DNA of 38,531 nt. Source: Winogradskyella sp. Lineage in GTDB: Bacteria > Bacteroidota > Bacteroidia > Flavobacteriales > Flavobacteriaceae. The position numbers and the translations under genes were made by a program. The stretch's first letter is position 1. The number at the start of each line of letters is the position of its first letter. Under the pieces are notes generated by a model. That model was given only the letters and a program-made list of their open reading frames with translations. It had not been told where the DNA came from and searched no databases. The DNA is taken from assembly GCF_028289625.1 (NCBI RefSeq), contig NZ_JANQOM010000016.1:1-38531 (forward strand), given 5' to 3'. This document shows, piece by piece, positions 8,858 through 18,597 of the stretch.

Positions 8858-9715
8858 TTAAAGAACATTCAATAGTTGTTCCTTAATTTTTTCGAGCTCA
8901 TCCTTCATTTGTACGACTAGTTTCTGCATTGGTGCGTAATTGGATTTAGACCCTATCGTATTTATTTCCCGCCCGATTTCTTGCGATATAAAACCAAGCT
9001 TTTTCCCGTTGGAGTCGTTTGAATTTAAGGCTTTGATGAAATAATCTAAATGATTATCCAACCTTACTTTTTCTTCGGTTATGTCAAACTTCTCTATATA
9101 GTAGATGAGTTCTTGCTCAAAACGATTTTCATCTACTTTTTCTTTTATCTCTGCAATACCTTTCTCTAGTCGAGCTCTAACTCCTTCAATTCGCTCGGGA
9201 TCCATTTCAATAACTTTTTCTAACAATTGTTTTAAAGTGGTGACCCTTTCTAAAAAATCTTGCTTTAATATTTCACCTTCATCTTCTCTGTAAGCCACAA
9301 TTTTTGAAATGGCATCATTAATACCGTTGGCTATGATGTTCCACTCTTCTTCGTCAATATCATCACGCTCTGTGGTTACGGCATCAGGTAAACGGATTGC
9401 CATTTTTAGCAATTCTGTTGTATCTCCATCAACAACCTCTTTAAGTTGCTTTATATATTCTTTGACTACGGTTTTATTGATTTTTGAACTCGCGTCTTCA
9501 CCCGTAATCTCTACATACAAGGAAAAATCAATCTTACCACGAACTAGATGTTTGGCAATGCCTTTTCTTATATCTAGTTCTTTAGCACGATACATAGAGG
9601 GCATTCTGGCATTGACGTCTAAATTCTTGCTGTTTAGAGATTTTAATTCAATAGATATTTTTTTGGTTGGGAGTTGCAAAACAGATTTCCCATAACCGGT
9701 CATAGATTGTATCAT
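8858..9715 (-). CDS. yicC: YicC/YloC family endoribonuclease
   Basis: A member of the YicC family, reported to be an endoribonuclease with a role in RNA turnover. The 285-residue protein begins MIQSMTGYGKS, the family's hallmark N-terminus. It has the NSKNLDVNARMP segment, a long helical middle region, and the conserved C-terminus KLGFISQEIGREINTIGSK. A longer frame uses a TTG at 9742, but this lies inside the -7 element (9740-9747), so the ATG at 9715 is preferred. It is the first gene of the yicC-gmk-nadD operon and divergent from the thioesterase. Confidence 0.95.
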   Translation of the reverse strand: MIQSMTGYGKSVLQLPTKKISIELKSLNSKNLDVNARMPSMYRAKELDIRKGIAKHLVRGKIDFSLYVEITGEDASSKINKTVVKEYIKQLKEVVDGDTTELLKMAIRLPDAVTTERDDIDEEEWNIIANGINDAISKIVAYREDEGEILKQDFLERVTTLKQLLEKVIEMDPERIEGVRARLEKGIAEIKEKVDENRFEQELIYYIEKFDITEEKVRLDNHLDYFIKALNSNDSNGKKLGFISQEIGREINTIGSKSNYAPMQKLVVQMKDELEKIKEQLLNVL

Positions 9716-9739
9716 TAATGCGATGCGATTAAAGTTGCG

Positions 9740-9747
9740 CAAAGGTA
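9740..9747 (-). promoter_or_regulatory. -7 element of the yicC-gmk-nadD operon
   Basis: The minus strand reads TACCTTTG, a full match to TAnnTTTG, about 25 bases before the yicC ATG. It excludes the longer TTG-started frame. Confidence 0.5.
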
Positions 9748-9815
9748 CAAAATTGAACTGGCATAAAATTAGAGTTAAATGAACTTGATATATTATGCGC
9801 GCATACTATTTTTTC

Positions 9816-9823
9816 TAACTTTG
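9816..9823 (+). promoter_or_regulatory. -7 element of the thioesterase gene
   Basis: TAACTTTG matches TAnnTTTG and ends 24 bases before the ATG at 9848. It lies within the longer open frame that begins at 9779, which argues for the downstream start. Confidence 0.5.
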
Positions 9824-9847
9824 CTATTCAGTTTTAAGTTCGAAAAA

Positions 9848-10327
9848 ATGTATAAAAAACAATTTGAAATTCGTTGGAGCGATGTTGATGCTAATGGACA
9901 CCTCGCTAATTCTGCCTATACTAATTTTATGAGCCATGCAAGGATGTCCTTTTTTAATGAACAAGGGTTTTCTATGCCCGAAATAAGAAAGCACAGTGTT
10001 GGTCCTGTAGTATTTTATGAACATATGTACTACTTTGAAGAGTCCTTCATAGGTGCACCTATAACAGTGACTATTGAGGTATCGGGTTTGAGCGAAGATG
10101 GCATGTTTTTTATGTTCACACATAATTTTTATAACCAAAAAGGTGATAACCTAGCTTATTGTGAGATGCAAGGAGGTTGGATAGACTTAAAAGCCCGAAA
10201 ACTGGCCGCTTTACCTAAGCCATTGCTCAATTTGGCAGGGCAATTTCCAAAATCTGAAGATTTTAAAATTCTTACCAAGGAAGACACACGGAAACACGGT
10301 AGGCGTCCAAAACCATTATATAAGTAG
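9848..10327 (+). CDS. Acyl-CoA thioesterase of the 4HBT hotdog family
   Basis: A 159-residue hotdog-fold protein that likely hydrolyses acyl-CoA or acyl-ACP thioesters in the cytoplasm. The N-terminus MYKKQFEIRWSDVDANGHLA carries the family's Asp (WSDVDANGH, like the catalytic Asp of 4-hydroxybenzoyl-CoA thioesterases). It is followed by the long hotdog helix (YTNFMSHARMSFFNEQG) and the sandwich strands (PITVTIEVSGLSEDGMFFMF). The start at 9848 was chosen for family fit and because a promoter element lies just upstream. It ends 3 bp from the convergent acyltransferase-like gene. The natural substrate cannot be told from sequence. Confidence 0.88.
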   Translation: MYKKQFEIRWSDVDANGHLANSAYTNFMSHARMSFFNEQGFSMPEIRKHSVGPVVFYEHMYYFEESFIGAPITVTIEVSGLSEDGMFFMFTHNFYNQKGDNLAYCEMQGGWIDLKARKLAALPKPLLNLAGQFPKSEDFKILTKEDTRKHGRRPKPLYK

Positions 10328-10330
10328 GCA

Positions 10331-11461
10331 TTATTTAAACGGTTGATGTTGTTTAAAAGATTTTATTTGCACATTCTTAATAAACGGTTTCAAAATCTGA
10401 TTGGGCAAATAGTGTTTGTGCTTACAATAACAGGTCAAAGTTTTTGGTTGTGCACCTAAAGTACTTTTAATTTCAGAAGCCGTTCTACCCAGATTAATTT
10501 GATTCGATTTTGTTTCGATACCTATTCTTATATAATCATTTAAGATTCTGGGATAGATGCCGTACGTTTTATTCTTGGAATAGTCAATACCAATAAAATG
10601 AGCATCGAGATGATTGCCGTTTTGCATTGCTGATAAAAACCCTACCAGTTCATTATCTAAGAAATAACCTTTTACAATGAACCTATCTTCATATGTGTTT
10701 TTGAGATGCACGTAAGTATCGAGGTTTAAAATCTGGGCATTAAAATCTGCATTGTCAATCGTGTTTTGGTACAGTGCCTGAAGCTCATCTTTGTGAGTTT
10801 TTATATCCTCATCATTAAAAAACTTGGCATCTAAGGCTTCACTTTTGGTATCAGCTCTATTAGCCTTTACTCTATACTTAGACTTTAATGCATTAGTATA
10901 ATCGTTAAAGGATTGCCACTCTGGCTTTAGATAAATAATCATATTAGGCTCTACATGCATGGACCCATAATCAAATGATTTTAAATGGTCGGTAATGTAG
11001 AGTGATTCGTCTTCAAAATCCTTGATAAAAATAGTATGAAGCCGTTTGCATCTGTATAATGTCTTTACGGCTTTTGCAATAGCTATAAAAGTCTCAACTT
11101 TTGGTTCGCCCTCTTTTAGAAATGTACCATATTCACCGCTCAAAAAAACATTGCCGCAAAACAAGACCCTTATACTATTGTTGCAAAATATATTGTTGAC
11201 TAGTTGCCTTAACTTTGGCGACATCCTAATATTCTTGGTAATAGTTTCGATGCCTATAGTGACCAATTGCGTATTAGCAAACGCTATGGCTTTATCTTCT
11301 TTTAATATGAAAATATAGTTAAACTGTATATCTGTATTCGCAAGTTCAAAAGCTTTCAGAAATTCTGGAGAGTAGTAAATATTTGAAGTACAATTTAGAT
11401 GTTCCCAATAGTTTTTTGGGATGTCACCAACGGACTGAAATATTTTAGATGCTAAAGACAA
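10331..11461 (-). CDS. GNAT/FemAB-like acyltransferase
   Basis: A 376-residue protein of the two-domain FemAB-type GNAT class. Seen here: SKYRVKANRAD in the middle (the family's region before the acyl-acceptor domain), then FIVKGYFLDNELVGFLSAM and the C-terminal TYGIYPRILNDYIRIGIE followed by INLGRTASEIKSTLGAQP. Related proteins attach amino acids or acyl groups to cell-envelope molecules; the acceptor here is unknown. The start is a TTG at 11461, one base after the stop codon of the EamA gene; there is no ATG for about 80 codons, and an in-frame ATT two codons upstream is the only other option. It is the third gene of an arsC-like/EamA/GNAT operon. Confidence 0.75.
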   Translation of the reverse strand: MSLASKIFQSVGDIPKNYWEHLNCTSNIYYSPEFLKAFELANTDIQFNYIFILKEDKAIAFANTQLVTIGIETITKNIRMSPKLRQLVNNIFCNNSIRVLFCGNVFLSGEYGTFLKEGEPKVETFIAIAKAVKTLYRCKRLHTIFIKDFEDESLYITDHLKSFDYGSMHVEPNMIIYLKPEWQSFNDYTNALKSKYRVKANRADTKSEALDAKFFNDEDIKTHKDELQALYQNTIDNADFNAQILNLDTYVHLKNTYEDRFIVKGYFLDNELVGFLSAMQNGNHLDAHFIGIDYSKNKTYGIYPRILNDYIRIGIETKSNQINLGRTASEIKSTLGAQPKTLTCYCKHKHYLPNQILKPFIKNVQIKSFKQHQPFK

Positions 11462-11462
11462 A

Positions 11463-12356
11463 TTAATGTACTTTTTTCGGTTTAACAGATATTAAATATA
11501 CGCCTGTAAAAATGAGGAGCATCGCTAGAATTTTAATGGTATCTATAAAATCTGCTCCCATAGTGAGCGCGAAGAGGCCTGCAATAACAGGTTGAAGATA
11601 AATAAAAATACCAACGGTTGATGCTTTTAGTTTGCTAAGTGCAAATGGGTTTAACAAATAGGTGCCAAATGTGGCACCAATGACTACAAACAACACTGAG
11701 AACGTAATGTAAGGCGTAAAACTCTCCCACTTTACGGCTTGTAATTCACTATAACCAAATGGAATTAGCATGATCAACCCAAATAAAAATAACCACTTTA
11801 TAAATGTAAGAGGGTGGTACTTCTCTGTTAATCTCTTAACTAATATAACATAAATACTATATGATATAGCATTTAAAAAAATCATTAGATTTCCAAGAGC
11901 AACATTATCAGCAGCTCTAGCGGATTTTCCATAAATCGTTAACACCAAAGCGCCAATTAAACCCAAAAAAACACCTAATATTTTGAGCTTAGTTATATGT
12001 TCTTTTAAAATAATGGCTGACAAAACCAAAATGATGATGGGTACAATAACCATGATGGCGGACGCATGTATGGGAGAGGTGTACTCTAAACCCTTGAGAA
12101 AAAATAGCATATTGACAACCACACCAAAGATAGCGGCTATAAAGAACCTTAGAAAGTCTCTTTTTTCAATTTTTTGCTTTGGTAAAAAGATACTGATTAA
12201 CCAAAACAGAGCTGTAGCTCCAATAACCCTTAATAATACAAACCCTGAAGGTTTAATAAAATTCCCGTTCATTACGGTCTTTGCAAAGGTGTAATTAAGA
12301 CCGTATAAAAGTTGAACCGCAAAAAGAGCTATAAGCGCAGACCTACGACTATACAT
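11463..12356 (-). CDS. EamA/DMT-family transporter
   Basis: A 297-residue inner-membrane protein with about ten hydrophobic helices in two EamA repeats: the first begins ALIALFAVQLLYGLNYTFAK, the second NLMIFLNAISYSIYVILVKR. Proteins of the drug/metabolite transporter superfamily usually export small metabolites such as amino acids; the substrate cannot be predicted. The ATG at 12356 overlaps the end of the upstream arsC-like gene by 8 bp, and the next gene follows after one base, so translation is probably coupled. Confidence 0.88.
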   Translation of the reverse strand: MYSRRSALIALFAVQLLYGLNYTFAKTVMNGNFIKPSGFVLLRVIGATALFWLISIFLPKQKIEKRDFLRFFIAAIFGVVVNMLFFLKGLEYTSPIHASAIMVIVPIIILVLSAIILKEHITKLKILGVFLGLIGALVLTIYGKSARAADNVALGNLMIFLNAISYSIYVILVKRLTEKYHPLTFIKWLFLFGLIMLIPFGYSELQAVKWESFTPYITFSVLFVVIGATFGTYLLNPFALSKLKASTVGIFIYLQPVIAGLFALTMGADFIDTIKILAMLLIFTGVYLISVKPKKVH

Positions 12357-12702
12357 GTATCGCTTTTTTGGCAGCTTCTACAACTTTTTTAGAATTGCCA
12401 ATAAAAATCTGATTTTTAAAAAGTATCACAGGACGCTTTAAAAATGTATAATGTTCTAGAATATAGTTTTTATAGTCCTCTTCGAAAAGAGACTTATTTT
12501 TTAAATTGAGTTCTTTATATAGCCTTGCACGTTTGCTAAATAAACTTTCGTAGCTCTCAGTAAGTGCCCTCATTTCTTCAATTTGATTAGTGGTAATAGC
12601 TTCATTTTTTATATCCTGAAGCTGAAAATTATCTGGTAAGTTAAGCTCATCTATAATTCTCATGCAGGTATTACAAGTGCTTAAATAATATATTTTTGCC
12701 AT
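12349..12702 (-). CDS. ArsC/Spx-family thioredoxin-fold protein
   Basis: A 117-residue member of the arsenate reductase-like (ArsC/YffB/Spx) family. The N-terminus has a thioredoxin-fold strand and a CNTC redox motif (Cys10 and Cys13, in YLSTCNTCMRI). Later features are LTESYESLFSKRARLYKEL, the KRPVILFKNQIFIG strand (RPV is typical of ArsC), and a closing helix. The CxxC pair would allow thiol redox activity. Arsenate reduction is not shown: no other ars genes are nearby. It is the first gene of the operon with EamA and the FemAB-like protein. TACTTTAC on the minus strand upstream (about 12732-12739) is a possible -7 element. Confidence 0.85.
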   Translation of the reverse strand: MAKIYYLSTCNTCMRIIDELNLPDNFQLQDIKNEAITTNQIEEMRALTESYESLFSKRARLYKELNLKNKSLFEEDYKNYILEHYTFLKRPVILFKNQIFIGNSKKVVEAAKKAIHV

Positions 12703-12784
12703 ATTTAAATTTGATTGGATTTAAGACTGTAAAGTAACCGTATTTAAAACGAAAAATAATTACATTTAAGAAAAATATAATTCT

Positions 12785-14032
12785 ATGGAATACTATTCTA
12801 TTGCAACAATTCTAATTGTACTTTCAGCTATTTTTGGATATATCAATGTTCGCTTTTTAAAGCTTCCGATTACCATAGGTCTAATGCTCATTACTATTGT
12901 CTTTACAGTGATTATTCTTGGTATTGCCCAGTTTGATGACACACTCTTGTTGCGTGAAAAAGCATTTATTAATAGTATAGACTTTGAAACGGTTTTGCTC
13001 GATATAATGCTGAGCTTCCTATTGTTTGCAGGTGCTTTGCATACTAATTTCGATCAGCTTAAAGTACAAAGAGGGCCGATTTTGGCTTTTGCAACACTTG
13101 GTGTTCTTGTATCCACGTTTTTGGTCGGAATTATCATGTTCTATGTTTTAAATTGGATTGGCTTAGAGGTGACTTTTATAAATTGCTTACTTTTTGGTGC
13201 TTTGATATCTCCTACAGACCCAATAGCAGTATTAGGTATTTTGAAAAAAGCGGGAGCTCCTAAAAAACTGGAGACAAAAATAGTAGGTGAATCGTTATTT
13301 AATGATGGTGTTGGAGTTGTTGTATTCTTAACGATTTTTGCTATAGCCGCAAAGCCAAATGCAGCTGTAGAATTTTCTGATATTGCAACGCTTTTCGGTC
13401 AGGAAGTGATTGGTGGTGTAGCCTTAGGATTATTTTTAGGATGGATTACCTACCGCTTAATGAAATCCATAGATAATTATGAAATTGAAGTTATTTTAAC
13501 CATATCTGCTGTGATGGGTGGAACCATGTTAGCGCATAAGTTCCATTTATCCGCTCCGCTTGCTATGGTCACAGCAGGATTAATTGTAGGCAACGATACA
13601 TTGCGTGAAACAGCCATGTCCGAAACAACAGAAGCTTATGTTGACAAATTCTGGGAATTGGTTGATGTACTTTTAAATACTATTTTATTCATAATGATTG
13701 GTATGGAGATGTTGGTGTTGACTTTAGAAGGTAATTATATTTATGCGGGCTTGTTGGCGATTCCAATAATCTTAATGTGTCGCTATATGTCACTTTGGTT
13801 ACCTATAAAATTCTTTGCAAAACGATTAGATTTTGTGCCTAAAACGAATTTGATTATGACTTGGGGAGGATTGCGTGGTGGTATCTCAATAGCTTTAGCA
13901 TTGAGTTTAACCCAAGATATGCATAGGGAATTGTTTTTGGTTATAACTTATATCGTAGTCATTGTTTCTATCTTAGGCCAAGGGCTAACTGTAGAACCTA
14001 TAATTAAACGATTAACAAAAAGAGCAAACTAA
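12785..14032 (+). CDS. CPA1-family Na+/H+ antiporter
   Basis: A 415-residue inner-membrane antiporter that would expel Na+ in exchange for protons. It has about 12 hydrophobic helices and the CPA1 landmarks LISPTDPIAVLGIL (helix with Asp), VGESLFNDGVGVVVFL (the ND pair of the cation site) and the late TWGGLRGGISIALALSL helix. No long cytoplasmic regulatory tail is present. Sodium handling fits a marine lifestyle, but ion choice (Na+, K+ or Li+) cannot be read from sequence. The last 4 bp overlap the convergent lipoprotein gene. Confidence 0.92.
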   Translation: MEYYSIATILIVLSAIFGYINVRFLKLPITIGLMLITIVFTVIILGIAQFDDTLLLREKAFINSIDFETVLLDIMLSFLLFAGALHTNFDQLKVQRGPILAFATLGVLVSTFLVGIIMFYVLNWIGLEVTFINCLLFGALISPTDPIAVLGILKKAGAPKKLETKIVGESLFNDGVGVVVFLTIFAIAAKPNAAVEFSDIATLFGQEVIGGVALGLFLGWITYRLMKSIDNYEIEVILTISAVMGGTMLAHKFHLSAPLAMVTAGLIVGNDTLRETAMSETTEAYVDKFWELVDVLLNTILFIMIGMEMLVLTLEGNYIYAGLLAIPIILMCRYMSLWLPIKFFAKRLDFVPKTNLIMTWGGLRGGISIALALSLTQDMHRELFLVITYIVVIVSILGQGLTVEPIIKRLTKRAN

Positions 14033-14748
14033 TAGAGTTTTAAGTAGGGCTCAGCTTCTTCAAATGGAATTACAAATTCCGTATAACCTTGATTGTAAGA
14101 GGCAATTTCATAAATATTATAAAGTAAAACCAATCCGTCATCACTATAGCCTATATTTTCTGGAAGTTGAAATGGTTTTCCAAAGAAGAAATCTTCCATC
14201 TTCATTTTATTATTTGTGTTTTCAAGTGATTTTTTGAAGTAGGTTTCAGCCAGTTCTTTAAAATCATCAGGGTCTTTGATGATGTCATTTTGACTAAGAA
14301 TGTCACCCGTTTCAGCATTAAGATTCAAGAAGATAATTCTATCGCTGCCATGTGCGCCGCCCTTGAATTCGTAAGTGTTGATGGCAATACTGATTAAGGC
14401 TACAGATTGAAAGGTTTTCTCGGTTTCAATATGTAATTCCCAAGTTGGTTCAGAATCTTCTGGAAAATCATTTTTAAAGTCTAAATATTCTTGATTAAAA
14501 TCGTTTAAAACAGTTTCTAGTTTTTTCTTATCGGAGTTTTCACTTAGCGAAGAAGTTATAGTGGCTTCTATATTAGAATTTATCTTTTCACTCAATTCGT
14601 CTTTTCCAGAGGCCCTATCAATATTAGCCGAAATCTGTGCCTCATAGGAGTTTTTTATAGCAACTGTCACGAAAGCTATGGCCTCATATTCAGATTTACA
14701 CGAATTCAGAAGACATAAAATTATTAATATTAATGTAATGCGTTTCAC
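14029..14748 (-). CDS. DUF3298/DUF4163-type lipoprotein
   Basis: A 239-residue lipoprotein: the signal peptide ITLILIILCLLNSC has a lipobox LNSC with the modified Cys at about residue 17. The body fits the DUF4163/DUF3298 pair, with SVALISIAINTYEFKGGAHGS (the conserved GGAH turn), a NLNAETGDILSQNDI segment and a C-terminal DDGLVLLYNIYEIASYNQG...FVIPFEEAEPYL. Related proteins include RsiV, the anti-sigma factor that binds lysozyme, but no sigma-binding domain is present here. The start codon is GTG (14746-14748). A TACCTTTA -7 element lies at 14776-14783 (minus), overlapping the promoter region of the divergent trans-sulfuration gene. Confidence 0.88.
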   Translation of the reverse strand: MKRITLILIILCLLNSCKSEYEAIAFVTVAIKNSYEAQISANIDRASGKDELSEKINSNIEATITSSLSENSDKKKLETVLNDFNQEYLDFKNDFPEDSEPTWELHIETEKTFQSVALISIAINTYEFKGGAHGSDRIIFLNLNAETGDILSQNDIIKDPDDFKELAETYFKKSLENTNNKMKMEDFFFGKPFQLPENIGYSDDGLVLLYNIYEIASYNQGYTEFVIPFEEAEPYLKLY

Positions 14749-14792
14749 AAGTAATAGATTTTTAGAAGGTTACGATAAAGGTATAACACTGG

Positions 14793-14823
14793 TTTGAATA
14801 CAACGAATTATCAGTTAAATTTG
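14793..14823 (+). promoter_or_regulatory. Promoter of the trans-sulfuration gene (TTTG-N19-TAAATTTG)
   Basis: TTTG at 14793-14796 and TAAATTTG at 14816-14823, exactly 19 bases apart, match the Bacteroidota -33/-7 consensus fully. This gives a leader of about 65 bases before the ATG at 14895. Confidence 0.65.
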
Positions 14824-14894
14824 TTGCTCTAAATACGCCTTTCTGTAAAGTTTGTTTCTGTAAGACGTCTAAGGCATTTTAATTTATTAAAACT

Positions 14895-16034
14895 ATGAAA
14901 TTCAATACAAAAACCATACATGGGGGTCAAGAACACGACCCAGCTTACGGATCGGTAATGCCTCCGATTTATCAAACCACAACTTATGCCCAATCGACGC
15001 CTGGTGGTCATAAGGGCTATGAATATTCCAGAACTCATAATCCGACACGAAATGCGCTAGAAAAAGCCTTTGCAAGTATTGAGAACGGAAATTATGGACT
15101 GGCATTTGGTTCAGGTTTGGCTGCTATTGATGCGGTCATAAAGTTGTTGCAGCCTGGTGATGAAGTAGTTTCTACAAACGATTTATATGGTGGAACCTAT
15201 AGGCTTTTTACAAAAGTATATGAAGATTTTGGAATAAAGTTCCATTTCATCGGAATGGAAAATGCAAATAAAATCGAACAATATGTTACTCCTAAAACTA
15301 AGTTGATTTGGGTGGAGACGCCAACCAACCCAATGATGAATGTTATAGATATAGTAGCTGTTTCTGGGATTGCAAAAAAACATAACATTTTATTGGGTGT
15401 AGACAACACTTTTGCTACTCCTTACCTACAGCAACCTTTAGATTTGGGTGCTGATATTGTGATGCATTCAGCAACAAAATATTTAGGTGGACATAGTGAT
15501 GTGGTCATGGGTGCATTAGTTGTAAAAGATAAGGACTTAGCCGATAAGCTTTATTTTATTCAAAATGCAAGTGGTGCAGTTTGTGGACCGCAAGATTCAT
15601 TTTTAGTGCTGAGAGGAATAAAAACCTTGCATATTCGAATGCAGAGGCATTGTGAAAATGGAAAGGCCGTTGCAGAATATTTAGCGAGTCATCCAAAGAT
15701 TGGAAAAGTATACTGGCCAGGTTTTGAAAGTCACCCCAACCACGATGTCGCAAAATCGCAAATGAAAGATTTTGGAGGGATGGTATCTTTTACGACAGAA
15801 GGTAATGACTATGAGGGAGCTATCAGAATTGTAGAGAGACTTAAAATTTTCACATTAGCAGAATCTCTTGGAGGAGTTGAATCTTTAGCAGGGCATCCTG
15901 CAAGTATGACCCACGCAAGTATCCCAAAGGAGGAGCGTGAAAAAACAGGAGTTGTAGATTCTTTAATAAGATTAAGTGTTGGGATAGAAGATGAAGAAGA
16001 TTTGATAGCAGACTTAAAACAAGCGATTGGATGA
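14895..16034 (+). CDS. Cystathionine gamma-synthase / trans-sulfuration PLP enzyme
   Basis: A 379-residue enzyme of the Cys/Met-metabolism PLP family, most likely cystathionine gamma-synthase (O-acyl-homoserine plus cysteine) or the related gamma-lyase. Evidence: the cofactor lysine in HSATKYLGGH (Lys195), YEYSRTHNPTRNALE near the N-terminus, the YGGTYRLF loop, ETPTNP, and the C-terminal ESLGGVESLAGHPASMTH. Synthase and lyase cannot be separated by eye, so no symbol is given. The gene has a consensus promoter, a ~65-base leader and a strong terminator of its own, so it is probably a single-gene unit. A riboswitch was looked for in the leader and not found. Confidence 0.9.
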   Translation: MKFNTKTIHGGQEHDPAYGSVMPPIYQTTTYAQSTPGGHKGYEYSRTHNPTRNALEKAFASIENGNYGLAFGSGLAAIDAVIKLLQPGDEVVSTNDLYGGTYRLFTKVYEDFGIKFHFIGMENANKIEQYVTPKTKLIWVETPTNPMMNVIDIVAVSGIAKKHNILLGVDNTFATPYLQQPLDLGADIVMHSATKYLGGHSDVVMGALVVKDKDLADKLYFIQNASGAVCGPQDSFLVLRGIKTLHIRMQRHCENGKAVAEYLASHPKIGKVYWPGFESHPNHDVAKSQMKDFGGMVSFTTEGNDYEGAIRIVERLKIFTLAESLGGVESLAGHPASMTHASIPKEEREKTGVVDSLIRLSVGIEDEEDLIADLKQAIG

Positions 16035-16050
16035 ATGAATAATCTGAAAA

Positions 16051-16085
16051 AGAAAACCGAATCTAAAGGATTCGGTTTTCTTTTT
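16051..16085 (+). terminator. Rho-independent terminator after the trans-sulfuration gene
   Basis: A 13-bp perfect stem (AGAAAACCGAATC at 16051-16063 paired with 16069-16081), a 5-base loop and a T-run. The A-rich left flank means it may also stop the convergent gene at 16109. Confidence 0.85.
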
Positions 16086-16108
16086 ATGTTATGACAGAAG
16101 GTTATAGT

Positions 16109-16912
16109 CTAATCTAGGTAATAAATATAGCCGAAGTTTAACCATAAATTCCAATCGTTTGCTTCGTTAGACGGTAATTTATGATTCAATCCATCTACGA
16201 AATCATCAAAATAGTATTGCCATCTCAACTCTACAAATAGGTCAGAGAGTATGGTAAGTTTATAACGTGTTCCGATACTAGCTACGACAGACCATGTAGA
16301 ACCCGAGTCGGGATTAATGAATGGATCTCCACCAGAAGCATCATCCCAAAAACTATAAAAATTGTTGTTATTCAAAACGTTGCCATCACCATAGGTAGTC
16401 TCTACGGATGGATTAAAAGATACATAATGTGCTCCAAGTGCGGCAAATGGAGCAAAAGAGTATACACCAGCAGAAAATGCCCTAATACTCCTCGGAAAAT
16501 ATTCTAATTGCATACCGACATCCCAGTTTTGGGCCTCACCAGAATGCGCTCTTAATCGATCTGCATTATCAGTGGTACGGGCGTTGTCTACCCATTTTCC
16601 AAAGTGATTTAGTGTTGTCTTATTCCAAGAAATTTCACTTCTAAGCTTAAAGTGGTCGTTAAAATAAGTATCTGTAGAATAACAATTACAATCAGCACGA
16701 TAAGCAAAATTAATGTAATGTACTATTCCTATAGCAATACCTGTATTACCTGAGTTGGTTTCAAAATCACTTCTAACACCAAAATCAGATTGAAATGCAA
16801 CAGCACCAACAAATGCCCCTATTTCGTGAGAGAAACCCAATTGGGCCGATGTTGTTTGCATTGATAATAGTAAAGCAAACAAAGTAAATAGTTTTTTAAC
16901 ATGTACTGCCAT
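16109..16912 (-). CDS. Outer-membrane beta-barrel protein of the THC0290_0291 type
   Basis: A 267-residue exported protein starting at MAVHVKKLFTLF (16912), with a signal peptide ending TTSAQ. The body alternates short amphipathic strands and ends in an aromatic strand (LWLNFGYIYYLD), typical of an outer-membrane barrel. The sequence resembles a conserved flavobacterial family named after F. psychrophilum THC0290_0291; that name is from memory and the function is unknown. Markers include FSHEIGAFVGAVAFQSDFG, a Cys pair (RADCNCYSTD) and ELRWQYYFDDFVDGLNHKLP. The longer frame from 16972 is unlikely because its start lies in the -33 element. It is divergent from gdhA. Confidence 0.75.
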   Translation of the reverse strand: MAVHVKKLFTLFALLLSMQTTSAQLGFSHEIGAFVGAVAFQSDFGVRSDFETNSGNTGIAIGIVHYINFAYRADCNCYSTDTYFNDHFKLRSEISWNKTTLNHFGKWVDNARTTDNADRLRAHSGEAQNWDVGMQLEYFPRSIRAFSAGVYSFAPFAALGAHYVSFNPSVETTYGDGNVLNNNNFYSFWDDASGGDPFINPDSGSTWSVVASIGTRYKLTILSDLFVELRWQYYFDDFVDGLNHKLPSNEANDWNLWLNFGYIYYLD

Positions 16913-16942
16913 ATAACAAAATATGATTAAGATGTTGCCGAA

Positions 16943-16973
16943 CAAATATATAAAAACTCGACGAACTACCAAA
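16943..16973 (-). promoter_or_regulatory. Promoter of the 16.1-kb outer-membrane protein gene (TTTG-N19-TATATTTG)
   Basis: On the minus strand TTTG (16970-16973), 19 bases, then TATATTTG (16943-16950) fully match the -33/-7 consensus. The -7 ends about 31 bases before the ATG at 16912. Confidence 0.65.
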
Positions 16974-17067
16974 TAAAACGGATAAAATGCAAGTTTCTTG
17001 TTAAGGAGAAGAATTTCATTACAATTCTGAGATATTCAAAAAATAATTGAGAATATGAAAAAAATAA

Positions 17068-18477
<1,410 letters not shown>

Positions 18478-18496
18478 AATTTTTGTTAAATATAAG

Positions 18497-18525
18497 AAGC
18501 CTTCATTTTTTATGAAGGCTTTTTT
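18497..18525 (+). terminator. Rho-independent terminator after gdhA
   Basis: A 10-bp stem (AAGCCTTCAT at 18497-18506 paired with ATGAAGGCTT at 18512-18521), a 5-T loop and a T-run, about 20 bases after the stop codon. Confidence 0.85.
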
Positions 18526-18572
18526 ATTGGGTTAGTATATATTATTAAAACCATAATATCGTTACTATTAAA

Positions 18573-18580
18573 TATATTTG
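18573..18580 (+). promoter_or_regulatory. -7 element upstream of porZ
   Basis: TATATTTG matches TAnnTTTG and ends 17 bases before the ATG at 18598. It probably drives porZ and recO together. Confidence 0.45.
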
Positions 18581-18597
18581 ACAAAACAAATCTTTTG

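Noticed and set aside
12349..12702. Dedicated arsenate reductase of an ars operon
   Set aside because: The fold and CxxC match the wider ArsC/Spx family, but there is no arsB, arsR or acr3 nearby.
14830..14894. Possible SAM riboswitch in the leader of the trans-sulfuration gene
   Set aside because: The ~65-base leader has no SAM-I or SAM-II-like conserved core or convincing pairing that I could find.
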